Part shown: one piece after another, positions 52,501 to 60,912 of the stretch
Layout: each line of letters begins with the position of its first letter
Position numbering within the stretch: the first letter of the stretch is position 1
From: Pseudodesulfovibrio thermohalotolerans
GTDB lineage: Bacteria; Desulfobacterota; Desulfovibrionia; Desulfovibrionales; Desulfovibrionaceae
Assembly (NCBI RefSeq): GCF_021353295.2
Contig: NZ_CP120635.1
Location: 1,468,001 to 1,532,000 of the forward strand
Direction of reading: 5' to 3'
DNA: 64,000 nt
Made by a program: the position numbers and the translations under genes
Notes under the pieces: generated by a model
Told to the model about the DNA's origin: nothing
The model's database searches: none
The model's input: only the letters and a program-made list of their open reading frames with translations

Positions 52501-52733
52501 TTGATGGTCCTGTCGGACAGGTTCAGGCCGATTTCAGAAGTGTAATTCTGAAAATCGTCTCCGTGTACCTGACCATCGATGTCCCAGTACTGTTCCCGCT
52601 TTTTGAGGTCCAGTTTGGCGACGCCGTTGTCGGCAACGATTCCATGGGCGCTCTCCAAAATGTAATCGGGGACGCTATCGCCAATGAAATCCTGCAATAT
52701 GGATTTGACTATCTGTTCTTCACCGCTGCTCAT
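49524..52733 (-). CDS. SNF2/RapA-type helicase with SWIM zinc finger
   Basis: About 1069 aa DNA-dependent ATPase. An N-terminal SWIM zinc finger has C81-x-C83...C91-x-H93 ([13 protein letters not shown]). A long middle region of unassigned sequence (100-590) follows, then the SNF2 ATPase from about 595. Motif I is [14 protein letters not shown] near residue 630, DEAQ box [11 protein letters not shown] near residue 720, helicase C motifs [26 protein letters not shown] and [16 protein letters not shown] near the end. The SWIM-SNF2 arrangement is widespread in bacteria; proposed roles are chromatin/transcription remodelling or repair. The start chosen removes 42 unsupported upstream codons. Divergent from the peptide-binding lipoprotein gene. 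Confidence 0.92.
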   Translation of the reverse strand: [1069 protein letters not shown]

Positions 52734-52933
52734 CGAAAATCTCGTGAAATCATCATCTGAATAAAATTGAACAGAACTTCTTACATATAACCCGGGCAAT
52801 GGGCAAGCTGGATTTGTTCCCCCCCCTATGTCCATGTGGACTCTTGGCTTTTCGAACACGTTGGTTCATACTGGAAACATCAGCCACGCTCGCACCATTG
52901 TATGGTCCAACCAAAATGCTTTTGCAAGGGAAA

Positions 52934-54568
52934 ATGAGACTCGCGAAACTGATTGCCGCCTTTCTTTGTCTGTTATTCGCCGCCGGGTGCTCCGACGGCG
53001 GCCCTGCCACGCCCGTTGCTCCGGTCAATCCCGCGGAGATTCCGTCCGTGCCCGAGAGCGGCGGCACGCTGGTCGAACCCATGCTTGGCGAGCCGAGCAA
53101 CTTGATTTCCATTCTGGCCACGGACTCGGCTTCCCACACCCTCGCCGGGCAGATTTACGTCAGCCTGCTCAAGTACGACAAGGATATCAATCTGGTGCCC
53201 TATGCGGCCGAGTCCTATGAGGTCCTTGACGGCGGCAAGCGGCTCAGATTCAAGCTGCGCGAGGACATCCACTGGACCGACGGTGTCCAACTCACTGCCG
53301 ACGACGTGGAGTTCACCTACCGCCTGACCATCGACCCCAAGACGCCCACGGCCTATGCGGGCAATTTCAAGCTGGTCAAGGAATTCCGCAAGACCGGAAA
53401 GTTTTCCTTCGAGGTGACCTACGAGCAGCCTTTTGCCAAGGCGCTGGTTTCCTGGGCCACGAATATTCTGCCCAAGCATGTCCTCGAAGGGGAGAACTTG
53501 CTGGATACGAAATACAGCCGCCAGCCCGTCGGGGCGGGGCCGTATATGCTCAAGGAGTGGACCGCCGGCAGCCAGATCGTGCTTGAGGCCAATCCGACTT
53601 TCTTCGAGGGCAAGCCGTACATCGATCGCCTCGTCTATCGCGTGATCCCGGACATGGGCACCCAATTCCTGGAACTCAAGGCGGGGAACCTCGACACGAT
53701 GGGGCTCGATTCCCTCCAATACCTTTATCAGACATCAGGGCCGGGCTGGGACGGCAGCTTCCGCAAGTTCAGCTTCCTGTCGTTCGGCTACACGTTCCTT
53801 GGCTTCAACTTCAAGCATCCGTTTTTTCAGGATGTGCGCGTGAGGCGGGCTATCGATTACGCCATCGACCGGCGGGAACTCATCAAGGGGGTGCTTTACG
53901 GCTTGGGTGAGGCGGCCAACGGGCCGTACAAACCCGGCACCTGGCAATACAACGAGAACGTCCGGCCGCGTCCCTTCGACCCGGATAAGGCAAGGGAGCT
54001 TCTGGCCGAGGCGGGCTGGACGGATTCCGACGGTGACGGCTGGCTGGACAAGGACGGCAAGCGGTTCGCCTTTTCCATCATCACGAACCAGGGCAACTCC
54101 CTGCGGATCAAGACCGGGGTTATTCTTCAGCAGCGGCTCAAGGACGTCGGCATTCAGGTTTCCCTGCGCACCGTGGAGTGGGCGGCGTTCATCAAGGAGT
54201 TCGTTGACAAGGGTCGTTTCGACGCTATTCTTTTGGGATGGAATATTCTACAGGACCCCGACATCTATAACGTGTGGCATTCCTCAATGGCCGTGGACGG
54301 GGGGCTCAATTTCACGCGCTATATCAATCCGGAGCTGGACGGGCTTCTTGAGCGCGGTCGGCATTTGGTCCGGCAGGAGGAGCGCAAGCCCCTTTACGAC
54401 CGGGTGCAGGAAATCCTGCATGACGACGTTCCCTATTGTTTTCTCTACGTTCCCATGTCCCTGCCCATAGTTCAGGCCAGGATACAAAATATTAAGGCGG
54501 CCCCGGCCGGGATAGCCTATAATTCCGAAAAGTGGTGGATACCACGCAGTCTGCAACACCAGCCGTAA
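52934..54568 (+). CDS. Peptide/nickel-type ABC transporter substrate-binding lipoprotein
   Basis: SBP family 5 protein (544 aa). A lipoprotein signal with lipobox LLFAAGC places it in the periplasm, membrane-anchored. Family features are ESGGTLVEPMLGEPSNLIS near residue 40, VEFTYRLTIDPKTPTAYA, PVGAGPYMLKEW near residue 200 and RRAIDYAIDRRELIKG near residue 310. AAGGGAA precedes the ATG; 45 extra upstream codons are unsupported. No dpp/opp permease or ATPase is adjacent, so the transporter partner is elsewhere. The next gene, rel, begins 15 nt later. Confidence 0.88.
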   Translation: MRLAKLIAAFLCLLFAAGCSDGGPATPVAPVNPAEIPSVPESGGTLVEPMLGEPSNLISILATDSASHTLAGQIYVSLLKYDKDINLVPYAAESYEVLDGGKRLRFKLREDIHWTDGVQLTADDVEFTYRLTIDPKTPTAYAGNFKLVKEFRKTGKFSFEVTYEQPFAKALVSWATNILPKHVLEGENLLDTKYSRQPVGAGPYMLKEWTAGSQIVLEANPTFFEGKPYIDRLVYRVIPDMGTQFLELKAGNLDTMGLDSLQYLYQTSGPGWDGSFRKFSFLSFGYTFLGFNFKHPFFQDVRVRRAIDYAIDRRELIKGVLYGLGEAANGPYKPGTWQYNENVRPRPFDPDKARELLAEAGWTDSDGDGWLDKDGKRFAFSIITNQGNSLRIKTGVILQQRLKDVGIQVSLRTVEWAAFIKEFVDKGRFDAILLGWNILQDPDIYNVWHSSMAVDGGLNFTRYINPELDGLLERGRHLVRQEERKPLYDRVQEILHDDVPYCFLYVPMSLPIVQARIQNIKAAPAGIAYNSEKWWIPRSLQHQP

Positions 54569-54583
54569 GACGGGCGTACATAC

Positions 54584-56785
54584 ATGATTCGCATTAACGA
54601 AATCACCGATAAGGTGGCCTCATATATCAAGGACCCCGACCTGGATCTTATTCAGCGGGCCTACGTCTTTTCCGCACAGGCGCATGACGGCGTGGTGCGG
54701 CGATCGGGCGAACCGTACATTTCCCACCCCATGAACGTGGCCTATCTCTTGGCCGACATGCAGCTCGACGAGGCCTCCGTGGCCGCCGGTCTCCTGCATG
54801 ACACCGTGGAGGACACCGACACGACCGTTGACGAGATCGAGGATCTCTTCGGCTCGGACGTGGCCGACATCGTGGACGGCGTGACCAAGATCAGCCGAAT
54901 GGAATTCGAGTCCAAGGCCGTGCAGCAGGCCGAGAACATCCGCAAGCTTATCCTGGCCATGGCCGAGGATATCCGCGTGCTCATGGTCAAGCTGGCCGAC
55001 CGGCTGCACAACATGCGCACGCTGGAGTTCATGAAGCCGGTCAAGCAGCGGCTCATCGCCCAGGAGACCCAGGACATCTATGCGCCGCTAGCCAACCGGC
55101 TGGGCCTGCACCGGGTCAAGACCGAGCTTGAGGACCTTTGCCTTCGCTACCTTCGGCCCGACGTCTATGCCCAGCTTTCCGACGCCGTGCACGAGCACCG
55201 CGCCGCGGGCGAGCCGTATATCGACAAGGTCATCGACCTTATCAACGATATGCTTAAGAAGAACAAGATCCAAGGCAGGGTCTTCGGCCGGACCAAGCAC
55301 CTGCATTCCATCCAGGTCAAGATGGAGCAGCAGGGCCTGACCTTCGACGAGATTTACGACCTTATCGCCTTTCGGGTCATCGTCACCTCCCTCAAGGATT
55401 GCTATGCCGTGCTGGGCTTGATCCACGCGGCCTGGCGGCCCGTGCCGGGACGGTTCAAGGATTACATTTCCATCCCGAAGGCGAACATGTACCAGTCTCT
55501 GCACTCCACAGTCATGGGGCCGGACGGCGAGCGTATCGAGATTCAGATTCGCACCGAGGAGATGCACAAGATCGCCGAATACGGCGTGGCCGCCCACTGG
55601 CAGTACAAGGAAGTGGGCAAGGGCACGAAGAAGGGCAAGACCACCGGCCGACGCGATGCCGAGCGGTACACCTGGCTCAAGCAAATCATGGACTGGCAGC
55701 GCGAGCTTTCCGATCCTCGTGAATTCATGTCCTCGCTGCGGCTGGAGATGTTCCAGGACGAGGTCTACGTGTTCACGCCCAACGGCGACATCAAGGAGCT
55801 GCCCGATGGGGCCACGCCCGTGGACTTCGCCTATTTCATTCATTCCGAAGTGGGCGACAAGTGCGCCGGGGCCAAGGTCAACGGCCGCATCGTGCCCTTG
55901 CAATACCGTTTGCAGAACGGCGATTCGGTGGAGATCATCACCGACAAGAACCGGGTGCCCAGCCGCGACTGGCTGAAATTCGTCAAGACCGCCAAGGCGC
56001 GGACCCGGATCAAGCATTACATCCGCACCGTCGAGAAGGAGCGGGCCATCAACCTGGCCAAGGAGATGCTTGAGAAGGAAGGCCGCCGGGTCGGCATCAA
56101 CATCCAGAAGGCCATCAAGGACGGCGAACTCATCAAGCTGGCCGGAGAGTTCAATTGCGGCAGCTTGGACGAACTTCTGACCCAGGTGGGCTTTTCACGG
56201 TTTACTCCGCGCAAGGTCATCAAGCGTCTTTACGCGGTCATGCACGGCGAGACCCTGGACGAGCGCAAGCTTAAGGAAAAGGTCGTTTCGGAACCCGCGG
56301 AAGAGCCGATCGTCGCTTCGGGCGTGGAGATCGGCAAGAAGCCCAAGGCCGACGGATTGCAGATTTCCGGCGTGGACAATGTCCTCGTGCGTTTCGCAAG
56401 TTGTTGCAACCCCCTGCCCGGCGAGCCCATCATCGGCTACATCACCAGGGGCCGGGGCGTGACCGTGCACCGCATCGACTGCCCGAACGTCGTCAATTTC
56501 GAGGACGAACGCCTTCTTCAGGTCAGTTGGGAGGGCGTGGAGGAAAAGCCGTATCCGGCCAAGGTCAAGATCAAGTGCCTGAACAAGCCCGGTATGCTCG
56601 GCCGTATCTGCACCATGCTTGCGGACATGGACGTCAACATCGACTCCGGCAATTTCGAATCCAAGGTGGACGGCACTTCGATGCTCAACTTCACCGTTGA
56701 AGTTAAGGGGTTGGATCAACTTTATGCGGCCCTGGCCGAGGTCAAGAAGCTCAAGGCCGTCAAGGAAGCCATCCGCGTTTCCTGA
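54584..56785 (+). CDS. Bifunctional (p)ppGpp synthetase/hydrolase
   Basis: 733 aa Rel/SpoT protein of stringent control. Domains in order: HD hydrolase (about 25-195) with an intact HD motif AGLLHDTVEDT; RelA_SpoT synthetase (about 230-345) with YISIPKANMYQSLHSTVMG and IEIQIRTEEMHKIAEYGVAAHW; TGS (about 390-450) with VYVFTPNGDIKELPDGATPVDFAY; a zinc-finger/CC region with FASCCNPLPGEPI; and a C-terminal ACT (about 660-733). The intact HD site supports hydrolase activity, so the protein should both make and degrade the alarmone. Terminator after it. Confidence 0.95.
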   Translation: MIRINEITDKVASYIKDPDLDLIQRAYVFSAQAHDGVVRRSGEPYISHPMNVAYLLADMQLDEASVAAGLLHDTVEDTDTTVDEIEDLFGSDVADIVDGVTKISRMEFESKAVQQAENIRKLILAMAEDIRVLMVKLADRLHNMRTLEFMKPVKQRLIAQETQDIYAPLANRLGLHRVKTELEDLCLRYLRPDVYAQLSDAVHEHRAAGEPYIDKVIDLINDMLKKNKIQGRVFGRTKHLHSIQVKMEQQGLTFDEIYDLIAFRVIVTSLKDCYAVLGLIHAAWRPVPGRFKDYISIPKANMYQSLHSTVMGPDGERIEIQIRTEEMHKIAEYGVAAHWQYKEVGKGTKKGKTTGRRDAERYTWLKQIMDWQRELSDPREFMSSLRLEMFQDEVYVFTPNGDIKELPDGATPVDFAYFIHSEVGDKCAGAKVNGRIVPLQYRLQNGDSVEIITDKNRVPSRDWLKFVKTAKARTRIKHYIRTVEKERAINLAKEMLEKEGRRVGINIQKAIKDGELIKLAGEFNCGSLDELLTQVGFSRFTPRKVIKRLYAVMHGETLDERKLKEKVVSEPAEEPIVASGVEIGKKPKADGLQISGVDNVLVRFASCCNPLPGEPIIGYITRGRGVTVHRIDCPNVVNFEDERLLQVSWEGVEEKPYPAKVKIKCLNKPGMLGRICTMLADMDVNIDSGNFESKVDGTSMLNFTVEVKGLDQLYAALAEVKKLKAVKEAIRVS

Positions 56786-56816
56786 TCTCCGCGCCGTAAC
56801 GATCACACAAGAGGAA

Positions 56817-56839
56817 GCCCGCCTGAGAGCGGGCCTTTT
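56817..56839 (+). terminator. Terminator of rel
   Basis: A 6-bp stem GCCCGC/GCGGGC (56817-56822 with 56829-56834), 6-nt loop, then CTTTTT. It lies about 31 nt after the stop and 22 nt before the end of the convergent His-rich gene. Confidence 0.75.
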
Positions 56840-56860
56840 TCGTTTTGAAGAGGGGGGAGC

Positions 56861-57241
56861 CTATCTGGTGGTTTGGATCACGGCCGAGAAATGCTGCATC
56901 GGGGCGGTGCGCTTCGGCACGCAACGGACGTACTTGTGAGCACGGTGGCCGTTGTTGTGGCGGTGTACCTTGTGGGGACGAAAATGGGGGTGCTTCCGAT
57001 GCACTGTCCGGTTGCCCATGGCGTGCGGCGTGCGGTTGCCGGGACGGGCGGCGTGCCGGAAGTCCTTCTGCCCCCGTTGGTCCTTGAAGTATGCGTGTCC
57101 CTGCTTGTGGTTTACGGATTGGTGGGGCTGCTGCCGGGAATATTGCGGGCCGGGGTGGCGATGAGCACCGGGATCGGCCCCGGCCGTAGCGGCGAAACCG
57201 AGTGTGCAAAGGGTCAGGGTGATGAGGATCAGTCGTCGCAT
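56861..57241 (-). CDS. Secreted histidine-rich small protein
   Basis: 126 aa, not recognised. It has a clear Sec signal peptide (MRRLILITLTLCTLGFAATAGA) with AGGAGG before the ATG. The mature part has no hydrophobic segment. It is rich in His (16 in the whole protein), Arg, Gln and Asn (for example HRKHPHFRPHKVHRHNNGHR) and basic, with a single mature Cys, so periplasmic metal binding is possible. The signal-peptide region closely resembles that of the cytochrome c3 gene 230 nt away on the same strand. No homolog can be named. Confidence 0.6.
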   Translation of the reverse strand: MRRLILITLTLCTLGFAATAGADPGAHRHPGPQYSRQQPHQSVNHKQGHAYFKDQRGQKDFRHAARPGNRTPHAMGNRTVHRKHPHFRPHKVHRHNNGHRAHKYVRCVPKRTAPMQHFSAVIQTTR

Positions 57242-57417
57242 AATGCCTCCTGTGTTTGGGTTGCGATATTCAAGCTAAGGCAAGGGCTGTGCCGTTTGTA
57301 ATGTCCTGAATTTGAAGTGTATTATTTTGGGGCCTCCGAATGGGCGCGCAGTCTTTGCGCACCTTGCGCCCCTTTGGAACGGTTTCGGCGCGGAAATGCT
57401 CCGGGGCTGGGCAAGAG

Positions 57418-57443
57418 AAAGGCCCGCATCGGGCGGGCCTTTT
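57418..57443 (-). terminator. Terminator of the cytochrome c3 gene
   Basis: A 10-bp stem AAAGGCCCGC/GCGGGCCTTT (57418-57427 with 57433-57442). The minus strand then reads a T-rich CTCTT. A run of ten G residues (57444-57453) separates it from the gene end. Confidence 0.6.
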
Positions 57444-57468
57444 GGGGGGGGGGAGGTGGCGGGATGGC

Positions 57469-57861
57469 TTAGTCGGTGTGGCACTGCTTGCAGGAGATGG
57501 GCACCGGCTTTCCGTCGCGCTTCTTAACGATCTTGTGGCAGCCGAGACAGCTCTTGTCAGTGTTTTTGGCGTGGAAGGCCGCGTAGAAGGCGGTCGTTCC
57601 CTTCTTGCCTGGCTGGTCGTGACAACCCGGCGCGCTGCATCCCTTTATCTCGGCCTTGCCGTCCCACGTGTGATGACAGGTAGCGCATTCCAGGTTCGCC
57701 TTCACATGGCGTCCGTGGGGAAAGTCCACCAGGCTCTTGGTGGCTTCCATCCCTTCGGGCGGGCTGAGCTTGAGATCGCCGGGAGCCGGTGGAGCGGCCC
57801 AAGCCGAAGCGGCCAGGCCGAAAGTGAAAAGGGCCAGTAGGGTGATGACGATGCGTCGCAT
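57469..57861 (-). CDS. Tetrahaem cytochrome c3 (type I class)
   Basis: 130 aa periplasmic cytochrome that accepts electrons from hydrogenases and formate dehydrogenases and passes them to membrane complexes such as Qrc. Sec signal peptide (residues 1-22, ending SAWA). Four haem sites are CATCHH, C-x4-CH (CSAPGCH), CLGCHK and CKQCHT, in the order usual for c3, with extra histidines (FPHGRHV, AAFHAKN) as axial ligands. GGAGG precedes the ATG used; the longer frame upstream is not coding. A functional match to the qrc operon in the same window. Confidence 0.93.
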   Translation of the reverse strand: MRRIVITLLALFTFGLAASAWAAPPAPGDLKLSPPEGMEATKSLVDFPHGRHVKANLECATCHHTWDGKAEIKGCSAPGCHDQPGKKGTTAFYAAFHAKNTDKSCLGCHKIVKKRDGKPVPISCKQCHTD

Positions 57862-58121
57862 GATGCCTCCATGGTTTGCGTTGGTGGTCAGTATGGATAT
57901 GGCAAGGCGTGTGCCAGAGTTAGTCCTTTGAAATACAAGAGGAATAATTTCCGATTGCCGTGGGGTGCGCATAGGTTGCGCATGTGCGGCGTGCGGAACG
58001 CAAAAAAAGAAGATGGAACGCACAAATCTTGCGCCGTCGAAGGATGTATCGTCGGCCAATTCCGCCGCAGGCGGTTTCATTGCCGTGGGCAAGCGGGCGG
58101 AGAGGACCGGGAAAGACCATC
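57862..58121. other. Intergenic region upstream of cytochrome c3
   Basis: About 260 nt between the c3 start and the terminator of the fused-permease operon. I see no gene with a ribosome site. It probably holds the c3 promoter, but no clear -35/-10 pair is visible. Confidence 0.35.
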
Positions 58122-58155
58122 AAAAAAGGGGGAGCGTCGTCGACACTCCCCCTTT
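58122..58155 (-). terminator. Terminator of the second amino acid ABC operon
   Basis: Ten-bp stem AAAGGGGGAG/CTCCCCCTTT (58125-58134 with 58146-58155) with a T run on the minus strand. Confidence 0.82.
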
Positions 58156-58175
58156 CGTGTTTTTGCCGTGGTCGG

Positions 58176-59939
58176 CTACATTTCGATACGGATGGTTTCG
58201 GGGCTCAGCTTGCGCTCCAGCCGTTTGGCGTAGAGGCTCATGAAGTAGCTGAAGACGAAGTAGAGCACGGCCACCGTGGTGTAGATTTCGAAGGGATAGA
58301 TCATGATTCGGTTGTTGATGGCGTAGGCCGCGCGGGTCAGCTCCATCACGCCGATGATGTATGCCAGGGAGGTGTCCTTGAAGGCGGCGATGAACATGCC
58401 GACCAGGGCGGGAAGCATCTGCTTGAGCGCCTGGGGCAGGATGATCTTGCGCATGGTCTGTAAATAGGTCAGGCCGGAAGCCTTGGCCGCCTCGACTTGT
58501 CCAGCGGGAATGTTTTCGATACCGCCGCGTACGGTTTCGGCGATGTACGCCCCGAAGAAGAAGGTCATGGCGATGGTGGCCGCCCAGAAGGCCTGGACAT
58601 CCACTTTGAAGACGAATTCGAGGATCGCCTGGTAGAACCAGAGGATGACCAGGATGAGCGGCACGCCCCGGATGAGTTCGATGTAGAGCAGGCAGGGGAT
58701 GCGGAATACGCGGTTTTTGGAGGTGCGTCCCATGCCGACCGCGAGCCCTATGAGGAAGCTGCCCGCAATGGATATGGCGGCCATGAGCAGGGAACTGGCC
58801 AGTCCGCCCAAGCCGAAGCAGAACTCGGTCTCGTCGCCCTCGGGGAAGCGCCAGATGAGCAGGGTCTTGAAGTTGGCCCCGATGATCTCCCAGTTGAAAT
58901 GGAACAGGGCCATGACGACCATGTAAAGGATGTAGGCGATGGCGGCCACGAAGAGGAATTTGAGGGCCTTCGTCAAATCCTTGCCCAGCCTGTTCAGGAA
59001 CTGCTTGAACGGGGACACGGTGCGCTGGTCCGGGCTCTTGCGGAAATACCAGAAAACGTATTCGAGCTTTCGGCCAAGGAAATCCAGGGGCCAGAAAAGG
59101 ATGTCGGCCACTCTGCGCAGGGGGGTGATCCTGTCGCGGGGCATGATCTTCAGCCGTTCGTTGACGATGTAGAGGATACCCGCGATGGACAGGGACAGGG
59201 CTAGGTAGACCAGTGTGGCCACGGAAAAGGCCTCGAAGGTCCGGTAGGTCAGGGAGTACACCTCGGTCATGGACCAACACAGCTCGGACACGCCGATGGT
59301 CATGGCCAGCGAGGTGTTCTTCATGTTGTTGAGGAATTCGCTGCCCAGGGGCGGGATGATCTCGCGGAAGGCGAGCGGCAGGATGACCTTGCGCAAGGTT
59401 TGAGGGAAGGTCAGGCCCGACGAGTAGGCGGCTTCAAGCAGTCCCTTGGGGATGGACTGGATACCCGCACGGATGATCTCCGCCATGAACGCGCCTGTGA
59501 AGATGCCGCAACCCACCGTGGCGCACCAGAACTCGAAGTTCATGTCGAACAGCTTGAAGCGGATTTCTTCGGGAAAGGCGTAGGGCAAGGCGAAGTTCCA
59601 GAAAAAGAGCTGGATGAGCAGCGGGGTGTTGCGGAAAAGCTCAACATAGCAGGTGGCGAACCAGTAGACCGGCTTGAAGGAGGACAGGCGCGCCAGGCCG
59701 AAGATGGTGCCCATGGCCAGGGCTATGGCTGCCGAGTAAAGCGTGATGGTCAGGGTGGTGTTGATGCCGTTGAGCATGAGGTGGCCCATGTGGCCGTACT
59801 GGCCCTCGACAACGAACACGGCCCAGTCGAAATCATATTTGAATTCGAAGATGAAGGCGAAATAGTAGACCACCAGGCCGGTCAGGGCCAGGAGGGCCAG
59901 GTTCTGGACCCAGATTTTTTCGAAATACCGTTTAAACAT
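58176..59939 (-). CDS. Double (fused) amino acid ABC transporter permease
   Basis: 587 aa polypeptide containing two complete HisM-type permease units in tandem. The first (about 50-270) has ELFRNTPLLIQLFFWNFALP and the EAA loop EAAYSSGLTFPQTLRKVILPLAFREIIPPL near residue 187. The second (about 375-580) has YIELIRGVPLILVILWFYQ and EAAKASGLTYLQTMRKIILPQALKQMLPAL near residue 495. A linker of about 100 residues joins them, with an extra hydrophobic segment near 340-360. It is last in an ATPase-SBP-permease operon separated by hairpins. The paralogous plus-strand system at 18230-21375 keeps two separate permease genes. Confidence 0.93.
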   Translation of the reverse strand: MFKRYFEKIWVQNLALLALTGLVVYYFAFIFEFKYDFDWAVFVVEGQYGHMGHLMLNGINTTLTITLYSAAIALAMGTIFGLARLSSFKPVYWFATCYVELFRNTPLLIQLFFWNFALPYAFPEEIRFKLFDMNFEFWCATVGCGIFTGAFMAEIIRAGIQSIPKGLLEAAYSSGLTFPQTLRKVILPLAFREIIPPLGSEFLNNMKNTSLAMTIGVSELCWSMTEVYSLTYRTFEAFSVATLVYLALSLSIAGILYIVNERLKIMPRDRITPLRRVADILFWPLDFLGRKLEYVFWYFRKSPDQRTVSPFKQFLNRLGKDLTKALKFLFVAAIAYILYMVVMALFHFNWEIIGANFKTLLIWRFPEGDETEFCFGLGGLASSLLMAAISIAGSFLIGLAVGMGRTSKNRVFRIPCLLYIELIRGVPLILVILWFYQAILEFVFKVDVQAFWAATIAMTFFFGAYIAETVRGGIENIPAGQVEAAKASGLTYLQTMRKIILPQALKQMLPALVGMFIAAFKDTSLAYIIGVMELTRAAYAINNRIMIYPFEIYTTVAVLYFVFSYFMSLYAKRLERKLSPETIRIEM

Positions 59940-59959
59940 CGTGCTCTTTTGAGGAAAGA

Positions 59960-59988
59960 GGGTCCCGGAGCGGAAGGCTCCGGGACCC
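59960..59988 (-). terminator. Intra-operon hairpin after the binding-protein gene
   Basis: A 12-bp perfect stem GGGTCCCGGAGC/GCTCCGGGACCC (59960-59971 with 59977-59988), loop GGAAG. The T tract on the minus strand is interrupted (CTCTTTCCTC), so read-through into the fused permease is expected. Confidence 0.65.
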
Positions 59989-60013
59989 GATTGTCATGCT
60001 TCGGGAAAAGGGC

Positions 60014-60838
60014 CTACGGCCACATTTCGATCTTGGAGGTCAGCGGGAACGGGTACTGGGAGTTCGCGCCGAACCACTTGTCGTAGATCTTCAGGTAGGT
60101 GCCGTCCTTCCAGATGTCCTGGATGGTGAAGTTGATGGTGTCGCGCCAGGCGGAGTCGTCCTGAGGCAGGCCGATGCCGTAGGGCTCGTCCGAGATGAAG
60201 TCGCCGACCAGCTCGAACTGGCCGGGAACCTTGGCGGCGTAGCCGAGCAGGATGGTGGAGTCGGTGGTGATGGCCTGGACGCGGCCGGAGCGCAGGGCTT
60301 CGAACATGGCGACCTCGCCGTCATAACCAGTGACCTGCGGATTGGCGTTGCCCAGTTCCTTCAGATAGGCGGTGGCGTTGACGATGGAAGTGGTGCCCTG
60401 CATGGAGCCGACCTTCAAGTTGGCCAGGTCCTTGGCGTCCTTGACGGCACCCTTCTTGGCCAGGAACTTCTGTCCGTCGAAAAAGTAGGTGATGGAGAAG
60501 TCGATCTTCTCATCGCGAACGCGCTTGTGGGTCATGTTGGACAGGACCATGTCGACCTTGGGCGGGTTGGTCTGGACGAAGGAGATGCGGGTGTTGTTGT
60601 TGACAACGACCTTTTCGAGCTTGCAGCCGAGGCGTTTGGCGATTTCAGTGGCCATGTCGACGTCGAAGCCTACCCACTCGTTCTTGTCATTGATGAAGCC
60701 GAAGGGGATGCCCTGGTTGGACAGACCGGCCTTGATGACCTTGGTGGACATGACGCGGTCATAGGTGGGCCCGGCGAAAGCAACGGAAGCAGCCATAACC
60801 AGCAGGGCGGCCATGGCAGTGATTTTGAGAACTCTCAT
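60014..60838 (-). CDS. Amino acid ABC transporter periplasmic binding protein (second system)
   Basis: SBP family 3 protein (274 aa) with a Sec signal (AALLVMAASVAFA). Landmarks are FGFINDKNEWVGFDVDMATEIAKRLG near residue 46, FSITYFFDGQKFLAKKGAV and SDEPYGIGLPQDDSAWRD. Clearly paralogous to the binding protein at 18998-19804. GAGAGG precedes the ATG. It is flanked on both sides by hairpins, so its transcript can be stabilised or terminated separately from the ATPase and permease parts. Confidence 0.93.
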   Translation of the reverse strand: MRVLKITAMAALLVMAASVAFAGPTYDRVMSTKVIKAGLSNQGIPFGFINDKNEWVGFDVDMATEIAKRLGCKLEKVVVNNNTRISFVQTNPPKVDMVLSNMTHKRVRDEKIDFSITYFFDGQKFLAKKGAVKDAKDLANLKVGSMQGTTSIVNATAYLKELGNANPQVTGYDGEVAMFEALRSGRVQAITTDSTILLGYAAKVPGQFELVGDFISDEPYGIGLPQDDSAWRDTINFTIQDIWKDGTYLKIYDKWFGANSQYPFPLTSKIEMWP

Positions 60839-60866
60839 TTACCTCTCCTATTGTCGAGTTCGTATG

Positions 60867-60903
60867 AAAAAAGCCCTTGCCGGACACGATGTCCGGCAAG
60901 GGC
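60867..60903 (-). terminator. Intra-operon terminator between ATPase and binding-protein genes
   Basis: A 13-bp perfect stem GCCCTTGCCGGAC/GTCCGGCAAGGGC (60873-60885 with 60891-60903) and a six-T run on the minus strand, 10 nt after the ATPase stop. It would reduce read-through from the ATPase, so the binding-protein gene may also have its own promoter in the remaining 30 nt; I cannot see one. Confidence 0.75.
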
Positions 60904-60912
60904 GAAAATCCG

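Noticed and set aside
56873..57301. 142-codon plus-strand frame opposite the His-rich secreted protein
   Set aside because: It has some hydrophobic stretches, but lacks a good ribosome site; the minus-strand gene has AGGAGG and a clean signal peptide instead.
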